Under the pieces are notes generated by a model that saw nothing but the letters and a program-made list of their open reading frames with translations, was not told the DNA's origin and did not search any database. This document shows, piece by piece, positions 1 through 6,586 of a stretch of DNA of 7,500 nt. Source of the DNA: Clostridium isatidis (GTDB lineage: Bacteria; Bacillota; Clostridia; Clostridiales; Clostridiaceae); NCBI RefSeq assembly GCF_002285495.1, contig NZ_CP016786.1, positions 2,747,501 to 2,755,000 on the forward strand. The letters run 5' to 3'. Both the position numbers and the translations under genes were made by a program. Within the stretch, counting starts at the first letter, position 1, and the number at the start of each line of letters is the position of its first letter.

Positions 1-179
1 TGAGTTAAAACACCAACTGTATATATTCCCGAATTTGAACAATTGCTTAAAGGAAAATCTATTATTCTATACTTCCCTCCAAATGGTACAGCTGGCTTAG
101 CTATATTCTTGGTTAACACACCTAATCTCGATCCTTGCCCGCCTGCTAGAATCATTGCAATTATTTCTTTCTTTCTCAT
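1..179 (-). CDS. glgC: Glucose-1-phosphate adenylyltransferase (ADP-glucose pyrophosphorylase), N-terminal part only
   Basis: This enzyme makes ADP-glucose and pyrophosphate from ATP and glucose-1-phosphate, the committed step of bacterial glycogen (granulose) synthesis in the cytoplasm. Translating the minus strand from 179 gives 59 codons with no stop before the window edge. They include the nucleotidyltransferase signature GGQGSRL (residues 13-19) and the typical GlgC stretch KPAVPFGGKYRIIDFPLSNC (residues 28-47). The catalytic core and C-terminal beta-helix domain lie outside the window. Two in-frame ATGs exist, at 188 and 179. I chose 179 because the purine-rich AAGGGGG at 191-197 ends only 2 nt before the upstream ATG, and because family members usually begin with a short Met-x-KKE-type N-terminus. 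It follows glgA after 38 nt and is probably in the same operon. A glgD paralogue could share this fold, but the intact GGQGSRL signature favours glgC. Confidence 0.9.
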   Translation of the reverse strand, partial: MRKKEIIAMILAGGQGSRLGVLTKNIAKPAVPFGGKYRIIDFPLSNCSNSGIYTVGVLT

Positions 180-190
180 AAAATCCATAT

Positions 191-197
191 CCCCCTT
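191..197 (-). promoter_or_regulatory. Ribosome binding site of glgC
   Basis: The minus strand reads AAGGGGG here, an imperfect Shine-Dalgarno sequence compared with the AGGAGG of the other genes in the window. It leaves 11 nt to the ATG at 179 and only 2 nt to the alternative ATG at 188. The spacing therefore favours the downstream start, although 11 nt is slightly long. Confidence 0.5.
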
Positions 198-217
198 AAA
201 ACAAACATTATTATCCC

Positions 218-1696
218 CTAAACAAAACTTTTATCTAATTCTTCTACTATATCTTTAAAGTTTATTTCTCCAGTAAGATTACTGTATAATCTTAAATATT
301 CCTTAGCAGACTTTTCCCAACTATTATCAGAATTCATAGCTTGTACTCTTAATCTTTCAAAAGCTTTTTTATCTCTATATACTTCTAATGCATACTTAGT
401 TATCATTAATAATTCATCAGCTCTATAATTTCTAAAGCCAAAACCATTTCCAACACCAGTATATTTGTTATATGGAATTACAGTATCCTTTAATCCTCCT
501 GTTTCTCTAACTATAGGTAAAGCTCCATATCTTAAAGCTATTAATTGTCCAAGTCCACAAGGTTCAAATAATGATGGCATTAAAAATAAATCTGAAGCTG
601 CATATATTTTATGGGCAAGTTCATTACTAAACCTTATATTTACACTTAATTTATCTCCATGTCTTCTTTCAAAATCCCTGAAACTCGCCTCATAAAGACA
701 GTCTCCAGTTCCTAAAACAACTATTTGAACATCTTCTCTTAATAATTCTTCAAGAATATTTAATATTAAGTCGCATCCTTTTTGGTGAGTTAATCTTGAA
801 ACCATACCAATCATAGGTATTTCTTCATTTACTTTTAAGCCTAATTCTTCCTGCAAACATTTCTTATTAATTATCTTCTTATATAATGTATCTACACTAT
901 AATTTTCATATATATATTTATCCTCTAATGGGTTATATTCATCATAATCTATTCCATTAACAATTCCTTCTAAAGAATCTCCTCTATATCTTAATAATCC
1001 ATCTAATTTTTCTCCATATTCCTCTGTCTTTATTTCTTCTGAATATGTTTTGCTAACTGTAGTAACTTTATCTGAGTAATTAATAGCTCCTTTTAAAAAA
1101 CTAACAGCTCCATAATGCTCCAAACTTCCATTATTAAAAGTTTCATAATCATATCCAAAAAGTTCTGGCAAAACTTCCTTTGAAAACATTCCTTTAAAAA
1201 ATAAATTATGAATAGAAAATACTGTTTTTATATTTTTAAATTTTTCTTCTTTCATATATTCTAATTTATGCAATACTGGTATCATGCCTGTCTGCCAGTC
1301 ATTACAATGTATTATATCTGGTACCCAGTCTATATTTTTTATAAATTCTAAAACTGCTCTATCAAAAAAAGCAAATTTTTCTCCATCATCATAATATCCA
1401 TATAATCCATCTCTTTTAAAATAATATTCATTATCTAAAAGATAAAACTTAACACCTTCGTAATCATATTCTAGTATTCCGCAATATTGGTTTCTCCAAC
1501 CAACCTTAACATTAAAGTTTTTTAGATACTTTAAATTTTCTACTATATCTTTTCTTATGTCTTTATACTTAGGCATTATGACTCTTACATCTACACCTAA
1601 CTTTTTTAGTGCCTTTGGTAAGGCACCTATGACATCTCCCAGCCCACCCGTTTTTATTAAGGGGTGAGCTTCTGATGCTGCAATTAAAACCTTCAT
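218..1696 (-). CDS. glgA: Glycogen synthase (ADP-glucose type, GT5)
   Basis: GlgA transfers glucose from ADP-glucose to the non-reducing end of an alpha-1,4-glucan in the cytoplasm. The 492-residue protein is close to the usual bacterial length of about 480 and looks complete. It has the GT-B fold signatures in order: KTGGLGDV at residues 15-22 (Lys15 contacts the nucleotide sugar), HCNDWQTG at 130-137, TVSKTYSEEI at 213-222, VNGID at 246-250, and SRLTHQKG at 300-307 with the Arg and Lys that bind phosphate. Next come the FEPCGLGQ retaining-glycosyltransferase motif at 377-384 and RETGGLKDT at 397-405, and the C-terminal helix begins with the conserved Trp460. The start at 1696 has a strong AAAGGAGGAG ribosome binding site at 1701-1710, which overlaps the last base of the glgB stop codon. 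The gene lies 13 nt downstream of glgB and ends with TAG 38 nt before glgC. Nothing appears broken. Confidence 0.97.
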   Translation of the reverse strand: MKVLIAASEAHPLIKTGGLGDVIGALPKALKKLGVDVRVIMPKYKDIRKDIVENLKYLKNFNVKVGWRNQYCGILEYDYEGVKFYLLDNEYYFKRDGLYGYYDDGEKFAFFDRAVLEFIKNIDWVPDIIHCNDWQTGMIPVLHKLEYMKEEKFKNIKTVFSIHNLFFKGMFSKEVLPELFGYDYETFNNGSLEHYGAVSFLKGAINYSDKVTTVSKTYSEEIKTEEYGEKLDGLLRYRGDSLEGIVNGIDYDEYNPLEDKYIYENYSVDTLYKKIINKKCLQEELGLKVNEEIPMIGMVSRLTHQKGCDLILNILEELLREDVQIVVLGTGDCLYEASFRDFERRHGDKLSVNIRFSNELAHKIYAASDLFLMPSLFEPCGLGQLIALRYGALPIVRETGGLKDTVIPYNKYTGVGNGFGFRNYRADELLMITKYALEVYRDKKAFERLRVQAMNSDNSWEKSAKEYLRLYSNLTGEINFKDIVEELDKSFV

Positions 1697-1709
1697 ATTA
1701 CTCCTCCTT

Positions 1710-3695
1710 TCAATTATTACTGTCTATAGCTATTTCTTTACTATTTATATCTTCTAAGCTATCATCTATCTCAAACTCCTTATAGGAAAGAATCATAGCT
1801 GCCATAGGTGGAACTTTAATTGTTATAGAGTAATCTCTATTATGATATTTATCTTCTACTGCTATAAAAGGCTCCTCATTTATTTGCCCTGATCCTCCAA
1901 ATAACTTGTTATCTGAATTAAATACCTCTTTATATTCTCCCAAATGTGGTACTCCAAGTTTAAAATCATAATATACAATAGGAGTAAAATTACATATAAA
2001 AATTAATGTATCTTCTTTATCAACTCCTCTTCTTATAAAAGAAAAAATACTTTGATCCCTATTATCAGGATCTATCCATTCAAAACCTTCTCTTTCATAA
2101 TCCAACTCATAAAGAGCCTTATTCTCCTTATAAAATCTATTTAAAGTCTTAACATAATCATGAGTCTTTTTATGCATTTCATATTTATCTATCAATTCCC
2201 ATTCTAAATCCTCATATTCTCTCCACTCTATAAACTGTCCAAATTCATATCCCATAAAAGCTAATTTTTTTCCCGGATGACCCATCATATATGCTAAATA
2301 TAGTCTAAGACCGGCAAATTTATTCCAATAATCTCCCCACATTTTATCAACTAAAGACTTTTTACCATGAACAACTTCATCATGAGATAATGCAAGGATA
2401 AAATTTTCTGAGTAATTGTACATCATAGAAAAAGTAATATTATTATGGGCATATTTTCTGTATATTGGATCCTCTTCAATATATTTTAGAGTATCGTTCA
2501 TCCAACCCATATTCCATTTAAAATTGAAACCAAGTCCTCCTACATGTATCGGCATAGTCACATTTGGCCAAGTTGTAGATTCTTCAGCAATCATAAGTAT
2601 ATTGTTAAATTCACTAAAAACGGCTGCGTTCATTTTTTTTAGAAATTCTATTCCTTCTAAGGATCCATTACCACCATATTTATTAGGCTTCCATTCACCT
2701 TCTTTTCTACCATAATCTAAATATAAAATATTAGATACTGCATCCACTCTTATTCCATCTATATGAAACTCCCTTAGCCAATAAAGAACATTTGAAATTA
2801 AAAAACTTATAACTTCTGGTTTTCCTAAATCAAAATTTGCTGTTCCCCAGCCTCTATTTTCTGCTTTCCATTCTTCCTCATATTCATAAGTAGGCGTACC
2901 ATCGAATTTATATAATCCATGTGCATCCTTGCAAAAATGCCCTGGTACCCAATCTAAAATAACTCCAATATTATTTTTATGAAGCTCATTTATAAGAGCT
3001 TTTAACCCCTTAGGATCTCCATATCTGCTAGTTACTGAATAATATCCAGTTCCCTGATAGCCCCAGGATGCATCTAAAGGATGTTCAATAATTGGCATAA
3101 ATTCAACATGGGTATATCCCATTTCTACTAGGTATTTAGGCAATTCATTACATAATTCTTCATATGTAAGAAATTCCCCATTATTATGCTTCCAAGAGCC
3201 AAGGTGCATTTCATAAATATTAATAGGTTCCTTAAAAGGATCAATTTTTTTCCTTCTATTAAGCCACTTTCTGTCTGTCCACTTAAATTTTATTTCATCA
3301 CTAACAACTGAAGCTGTATTAGGCCTGAGTTCTGAATATCTTGCATATGGATCACTTTTATAAAAGCCATTTTCTAAAGAATTATTAACAATATAATATT
3401 TATAAATACTTCCAGCTTTTAGTTTTGGTATAAATAATGACCATAAGCCCTTATCATTTATTCTTTCCATTTTAAATTCTTCACTTGGCTCAAAGTCACA
3501 AAATTCTCCTACAACATAGACTTCCTTAGCCCTTGGTGCCCAAGTTGTAAACCTTACTCCTTTTTTTCTATTCTCAGATATAATATGAGCACCCATAAAA
3601 CGATAACTTGCATAATTCTTACCTTCATGAAATAACTGAATATCTTCTTGTAAAAGTTGTCCATTTTTAACTTTACTTTTTGCTGCCTGTGACAT
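1710..3695 (-). CDS. glgB: 1,4-alpha-glucan branching enzyme (GH13)
   Basis: GlgB cuts alpha-1,4-glucan chains and re-attaches the pieces through alpha-1,6 bonds, giving glycogen its branches. The protein has 661 residues. An N-terminal CBM48-like beta-sandwich spans roughly residues 30-130 (FTTWAPRAKEVYVVGEF at 49-65). The GH13 barrel follows, with GTGYYSVTSRYG at 215-226, region I LDWVPGHF at 247-254, GIRVDAVSN at 314-322 (Asp318 as nucleophile), MIAEEST at 368-374 (Glu371 as acid/base) and LSHDEVVHG at 436-444 (Asp439). A C-terminal beta domain runs to about 640, followed by a charged 20-residue tail. It lacks the extra N1 domain of the longer E. coli-type enzymes. The start at 3695 follows an AAAGGAGGAG site at 3701-3710 with a 5-nt spacer. 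It is the first gene of the glg cluster here and stops with TGA just before glgA. Confidence 0.97.
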   Translation of the reverse strand: MSQAAKSKVKNGQLLQEDIQLFHEGKNYASYRFMGAHIISENRKKGVRFTTWAPRAKEVYVVGEFCDFEPSEEFKMERINDKGLWSLFIPKLKAGSIYKYYIVNNSLENGFYKSDPYARYSELRPNTASVVSDEIKFKWTDRKWLNRRKKIDPFKEPINIYEMHLGSWKHNNGEFLTYEELCNELPKYLVEMGYTHVEFMPIIEHPLDASWGYQGTGYYSVTSRYGDPKGLKALINELHKNNIGVILDWVPGHFCKDAHGLYKFDGTPTYEYEEEWKAENRGWGTANFDLGKPEVISFLISNVLYWLREFHIDGIRVDAVSNILYLDYGRKEGEWKPNKYGGNGSLEGIEFLKKMNAAVFSEFNNILMIAEESTTWPNVTMPIHVGGLGFNFKWNMGWMNDTLKYIEEDPIYRKYAHNNITFSMMYNYSENFILALSHDEVVHGKKSLVDKMWGDYWNKFAGLRLYLAYMMGHPGKKLAFMGYEFGQFIEWREYEDLEWELIDKYEMHKKTHDYVKTLNRFYKENKALYELDYEREGFEWIDPDNRDQSIFSFIRRGVDKEDTLIFICNFTPIVYYDFKLGVPHLGEYKEVFNSDNKLFGGSGQINEEPFIAVEDKYHNRDYSITIKVPPMAAMILSYKEFEIDDSLEDINSKEIAIDSNN

Positions 3696-3728
3696 ATTAT
3701 CTCCTCCTTTGCCTTGTTTGTGTAAATA

Positions 3729-3757
3729 ATTATACCATCACATTCCATTTATTCCCA
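3729..3757 (-). promoter_or_regulatory. Likely sigma-A promoter (extended -10) of the glg operon
   Basis: On the minus strand a perfect TATAAT lies at 3734-3729, preceded by TGG, which makes an extended -10 element (TGnTATAAT). At 17-nt spacing the -35 position (3757-3752) reads TGGGAA, a poor match to TTGACA; the extended -10 could compensate. Transcription would start near 3722, giving a leader of about 26 nt that contains the glgB ribosome binding site. The region further upstream is A-rich on this strand and could act as an UP element. Confidence 0.6.
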
Positions 3758-3879
3758 TATATTTCGTTTTTCTATATTTCCTAAAAATGTTTATATTGCT
3801 ATTTTTTTTATCATATTTCTCCTTAACAGATTTATTTTCTCGATATTTTCTCTGATTTTTCCTATTCCTTTCTTATAAT

Positions 3880-3910
3880 TTGACAAAGCATTTTCTTATT
3901 TACTTTTAAT
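3880..3910 (+). promoter_or_regulatory. Candidate promoter of the ABC transporter operon
   Basis: A perfect TTGACA lies at 3880-3885. The best -10 match downstream is TTTAAT at 3905-3910 (five of six), but the 19-nt spacer is longer than the preferred 17. An overlapping alternative is a perfect TATAAT at 3874-3879 with only a weak -35 about 16 nt upstream. Either would give a leader of more than 130 nt before the ATPase start. The assignment is tentative. Confidence 0.35.
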
Positions 3911-3968
3911 ATTTTATTAAGGTTAATTTAAGATTTTAACAGGTCTCATATTAAGATTTATCCTTTAA

Positions 3969-3989
3969 AATTAAAAACAAGTTTTAATT
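3969..3989 (+). repeat. Short inverted repeat in the ABC operon leader
   Basis: AATTAAAA (3969-3976) and TTTTAATT (3982-3989) form a perfect 8-bp inverted repeat around a 5-nt centre. It consists only of A and T, so it would make a weak RNA hairpin, and in such AT-rich DNA it may be chance. Its place upstream of the ATPase gene allows an operator role, which is not shown. Confidence 0.3.
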
Positions 3990-4051
3990 ATTTATTTTAA
4001 AACTAGCCATACTTTTAATAAGACCTTAAACAATAAACAAGGAGGTAAGTA

Positions 4052-4960
4052 ATGAAAATTTTAGAGGTAAAAAATCTTAAAAAAACCATAGGAAAAAGAG
4101 ATATTATAAAAGATATTAGTTTTTCCATTGAAGAAGGTGAAATATTCGGATTTTTAGGGCCAAATGGTGCTGGAAAAACTACAACTATTAGAATGCTTGT
4201 AGGACTAATAAAACCTACTTCAGGAAATATATCAATTTGCGGTTATGATTTACAAAAAGATACTGAAAATGCACTTAAAGAAATTGGTGCAGTAGTTGAA
4301 AATCCTGAATTATATAAGTATCTTTCTGGAAGAGAAAATCTAATGCAAATTGCAAGAATTAGAAAAGTTCCAAAAGAAGAAGTTAATGAAGTTATAAGAT
4401 TAGTGGGGCTTGAAAACAGGATCGATGATAAAGTGAGGAAATATTCTTTAGGTATGAAACAACGTTTAGGTTTAGCAGCTTCCTTATTATCTAATCCAAA
4501 ACTGCTTATCTTAGATGAGCCAACTAACGGGTTAGATCCTTCTGGCATAATCGATTTTAGAGAAATAGTTAAAAAAGCTGCTAAGGAAAGAGGAATGTCA
4601 GTATTTATTTCCTCTCACATTTTATCAGAGGTTCAAAACTTATGTGATAGAGTAGCCTTTATTAATAATGGAGTAATTAAATCTGTAGAAAGTATTATTA
4701 ATAATTCAATGGAAACAGAAACAGATATTATTTCCTTAAAGATCCTTGAAAATATTAATTCAAATATACTGTCTGCTTTAGATTATGTAAAATCAGTAAA
4801 AAAAATAGATGATAAATTTGAACTTATAATTCTTTCAAATAAAACTCCTGAACTTATAAAATACCTTGTTAATAATAACTACAATATAGATGAAGTATTT
4901 AAGTTACGAAAAGGTCTTGAACAAAGATATATGGAATTAGTTGAAGGAGGAATAAGATAA
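4052..4960 (+). CDS. ABC transporter ATP-binding protein, BcrA/DrrA-like (ABC-2 exporter type)
   Basis: This is the cytoplasmic ATPase of an ABC transporter, 302 residues long, the usual size for the BcrA/DrrA-like group that includes drug, bacitracin and lantibiotic exporters. Visible motifs are Walker A GPNGAGKTT (residues 36-44), the ABC signature YSLGMKQR (131-138), Walker B LLILDEPTNGLD (151-162) with catalytic Glu156, and the H-loop His189 in SSHILSE. The Q-loop position appears as VVENPELY, with Glu83 where many ABC proteins have Gln, as is common in this subgroup. Residues from about 215 on form a C-terminal accessory region with no catalytic motif. The start is supported by AAGGAGGT at 4039-4046 with a 5-nt spacer. 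The stop codon overlaps the permease start by one base, so the two are surely partners. The substrate is unknown; self-protection against antimicrobial peptides is one family role, but no biosynthetic or sensor genes adjoin it here. Confidence 0.95.
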   Translation: MKILEVKNLKKTIGKRDIIKDISFSIEEGEIFGFLGPNGAGKTTTIRMLVGLIKPTSGNISICGYDLQKDTENALKEIGAVVENPELYKYLSGRENLMQIARIRKVPKEEVNEVIRLVGLENRIDDKVRKYSLGMKQRLGLAASLLSNPKLLILDEPTNGLDPSGIIDFREIVKKAAKERGMSVFISSHILSEVQNLCDRVAFINNGVIKSVESIINNSMETETDIISLKILENINSNILSALDYVKSVKKIDDKFELIILSNKTPELIKYLVNNNYNIDEVFKLRKGLEQRYMELVEGGIR

Positions 4961-6186
4961 TGTTACTAAACCTTATAAAAAATGAGTTCATAAAAATATT
5001 TAAAAGAAGCAAAACCTGGATTGTTTTTATTTTATTCCTTATGTTTATTGCTCTAACAGTCTATGCTACTTGGAAAGGTGAACAGAACATGAAGGAAATT
5101 AATTCACCTGAGTATCAAATTCAAATAGCTCAAGAACAATTAGCTTATTATAAGGATGAATTAAAAGAGGCAGAAGCTTCTGGAGATGAAGCTTGGGTAG
5201 AATCTATAAAATCTTCCATAGAATATTATGAGCAAAATCTAGAATTAAATAAAAAGATATTAAAAGAAGGAGTTAGTGAAGATTCCTGGAAGATAGAATT
5301 AGATATGTCTATAGCTAATATTAAAAGAGCTATTAAAGAATATGAGGAAAATGGAACAAAGGAAAGATACAGAAGTGATTATTTAAGTCTTCAAGAAGAA
5401 TTAGAAACTCTTGAATATTTAAAGACAAACAATATAGTTCCACTTAAAGGATGGGAATACCAAGAATATAATTTCCTTGAAGGCTTAAGTATGCTATTAG
5501 GAATAGGACTCTTAGTTGCTGGTATTGCAGTATTTATGAGTGATATTCTTTCTGGAGAATCAACTCCTCCAACCCTTAAGTTTTTACTAGTACAGCCTGT
5601 TTCTAGAGCTAAAATTTTGTTTTCTAAATATATAGTTTCTATAATTACAGTTTTATCTTTAATAATAATACCAGAAATAATTGGAATGACCTTTGTAAAT
5701 TTAACTTCTGACATAAATGCAGCAAACTATCCAACTAGAGTAGGACAACAGTACGAAAAAGTTTTTAACCCAGAATATGGAGAAATGGTTCTCGAGAAAA
5801 TTCCTGAGACTTCAGAAATGATAACTAATTTTGATTTGGCTATTAGAACAATAGGATATCAAGCAATATTTATAATCGCCTGCTGTAGTGTAATTTTTAT
5901 GTTTTCTACAATATTTAAGAGTAGTATGACATCTATGGCTATATCTGTTATATTAACAATATTCTTGTCTATAGGAACACAAGTAATTGGAACATTAAAA
6001 AATTATAGTCATCTACTATTTACAACTTATGCTAATAGTTATAGCTTAGTATCATCTAAACTGCCTTTAATGTATAATAACGAAAAACTAACAATAACTA
6101 ATGGAATTATTTGCTTAGCTTTAACAATAATTGTTTCTTATTTAGTATCTCATATTAATTTTACTAAAAAAGATATCCTAATATAA
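4960..6186 (+). CDS. ABC-2-type transporter permease with extracytoplasmic coiled-coil loop
   Basis: This 408-residue membrane protein is the permease partner of the ATPase encoded just upstream. By eye there are six hydrophobic segments: about 20-37, 174-195, 223-247, 299-318, 323-345 and 380-397. The basic N-terminus (KNEFIKIFKRSK) and the KKD near the C-terminus fit cytoplasmic ends. Residues 39-172 between the first two segments form a long, charged, Glu/Lys-rich stretch with coiled-coil character, predicted to lie outside the membrane, and a second polar loop spans about 248-298. The motif around 200-223 (GEST, then LLVQPVSRAKILFSK) is typical of ABC-2 permeases, where a cytoplasmic helix contacts the ATPase. 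The ATG at 4960 overlaps the upstream stop as TAATG, and AAGGAGG at 4944-4950 lies inside the ATPase gene with a 9-nt spacer, indicating translational coupling. The gene ends 35 nt before a strong terminator. No specific named family member is recognised. Confidence 0.92.
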   Translation: MLLNLIKNEFIKIFKRSKTWIVFILFLMFIALTVYATWKGEQNMKEINSPEYQIQIAQEQLAYYKDELKEAEASGDEAWVESIKSSIEYYEQNLELNKKILKEGVSEDSWKIELDMSIANIKRAIKEYEENGTKERYRSDYLSLQEELETLEYLKTNNIVPLKGWEYQEYNFLEGLSMLLGIGLLVAGIAVFMSDILSGESTPPTLKFLLVQPVSRAKILFSKYIVSIITVLSLIIIPEIIGMTFVNLTSDINAANYPTRVGQQYEKVFNPEYGEMVLEKIPETSEMITNFDLAIRTIGYQAIFIIACCSVIFMFSTIFKSSMTSMAISVILTIFLSIGTQVIGTLKNYSHLLFTTYANSYSLVSSKLPLMYNNEKLTITNGIICLALTIIVSYLVSHINFTKKDILI

Positions 6187-6221
6187 ACAATTCAAAATTA
6201 AAAAAACATAATTACTGTTCC

Positions 6222-6255
6222 AAAAAAAGAAGATTGATAACAATCTTCTTTTTTT
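6222..6255 (+). terminator. Intrinsic terminator of the ABC transporter operon, probably bidirectional
   Basis: A perfect 15-bp stem is formed by AAAAAAAGAAGATTG (6222-6236) and CAATCTTCTTTTTTT (6241-6255) around an ATAA loop. Its distal arm ends in seven T residues, as expected for rho-independent termination on the plus strand. Because the proximal arm starts with seven A residues, the minus strand also has a U-tract, so it could stop rRNA transcripts that read through their own terminator. Confidence 0.9.
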
Positions 6256-6285
6256 ACTATTCACAATTAAATATTCACATTGATA

Positions 6286-6352
6286 TTAATAACTTAAAAA
6301 GTTATCAACAGCAAAACTTATTTTTCTATTTACTTATGTTAATAACTTTTGC
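6286..6352. repeat. Small direct and inverted repeats between the two terminators
   Basis: The 10-mer TTAATAACTT occurs at 6286-6295 and again at 6339-6348. The first copy overlaps a perfect palindrome, ATAACTT-AAA-AAGTTAT (6289-6305), and the flanks carry GCAAAA (6311-6316) and TTTTGC (6347-6352). The region is non-coding. It could be chance in AT-rich DNA, a decayed terminator, or a protein-binding site. Confidence 0.35.
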
Positions 6353-6381
6353 TTTATTTTATATTTTTTATTGGATAAGAA

Positions 6382-6413
6382 AAAAGACTTAAGAATTTAT
6401 TCTTAAGTCTTTT
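6382..6413 (-). terminator. Intrinsic terminator of the rRNA operon
   Basis: Right after the 5S gene, AAAAGACTTAAGAA and TTCTTAAGTCTTTT pair in a 14-bp stem with a 4-nt loop. On the minus strand the stem runs into a T-tract (TTTTTT, then C and TT) at 6385-6377, the usual form of a rho-independent terminator. Only 4 nt separate it from the 5S 3' end. The stem is symmetric, with TTTT on the plus side as well, so it may also work weakly in the other direction. Confidence 0.9.
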
Positions 6414-6417
6414 ATAA

Positions 6418-6533
6418 CCTGGCAACGTTCTACTCTCCCACAGGGCTTCCCCTGCAGTACCATCGACGCTGTAGAGCTTAACTGTCCTGTTCGGAATGGA
6501 AAGGAGTGTTTCCTCTACGCCATTGTCACCAGA
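6418..6533 (-). rRNA. rrf: 5S ribosomal RNA
   Basis: The complete 116-nt gene is read on the minus strand. The ends pair as helix I: TCTGGTGAC at 6533-6525 with GTTGCCAGG at 6426-6418, nine pairs counting G-U wobbles. Helix II is visible as GTAGAG (6518-6513) against CTCTAC (6476-6471). The conserved CCATTCCGAACAG loop C sequence and the GATGGTACTGC segment are present. It is the last gene of the rRNA operon, about 53 nt after 23S, and a terminator follows at once. No tRNA follows it. The length and sequence fit Gram-positive, clostridia-like 5S. Confidence 0.96.
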
Positions 6534-6586
6534 TTTCAGAGAACTTGTTCTCTGAAAATTGCACATGAATATAGCCATTATTATTT
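6534..6586 (-). other. 23S-5S internal spacer with perfect inverted repeat (rRNA processing region)
   Basis: Next to the 5S 5' end, TTTCAGAGAAC (6534-6544) and GTTCTCTGAAA (6547-6557) form a perfect 11-bp inverted repeat with a 2-nt centre. The hairpin may help maturation of the 5S precursor. On the plus strand, GTTCTCTGAAAATTGCACA at 6547-6565 resembles leader sequences that precede 23S in clostridial 16S-23S spacers. That fits this segment being the 3' arm of the long stem that brackets 23S during processing. This last point is inference, since the 5' arm lies outside the window. Confidence 0.6.

Larger units (their letters stand above)
3696..4051. other. Divergent intergenic region between glgB and the ABC transporter operon
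   Basis: This 356-nt, very AT-rich stretch separates two divergently transcribed operons. It contains the glgB ribosome binding site and extended -10 promoter at its left end. On the plus side it holds weaker promoter candidates, an 8-bp inverted repeat and the ribosome binding site of the ATPase gene. No open reading frame of convincing composition, tRNA or recognisable riboswitch was seen. I found no adjacent transcription regulator gene. Confidence 0.7.

Noticed and set aside
43..258. Plus-strand open frame of 71 codons at the left edge
   Set aside because: It lies opposite the recognisable minus-strand glgC start and the glgA end, and its translation has no family features.
3554..3748. 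Minus-strand open frame of 64 codons across the glgB start
   Set aside because: It runs in another frame over the glgB N-terminus and contains the glgB promoter and ribosome binding site, so it is a shadow.
3761..3785. Possible CcpA cre site upstream of glgB, around AAAACGAAAT on the minus strand
   Set aside because: The half-site TGnAAnCG is not present (the TG positions read GA), and the centre lacks the symmetry expected of a cre site.
4300..4300. Glu in place of Gln in the ATPase Q-loop as a sign of inactivity
   Set aside because: This substitution is common in BcrA-like ATPases, and Walker A, Walker B, signature and H-loop are all intact.
6302..6310. TTATCAACA as a DnaA box and hint of a replication origin
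   Set aside because: Only one copy is seen, with no cluster of boxes and no dnaA or dnaN nearby; chance is likely in AT-rich DNA.
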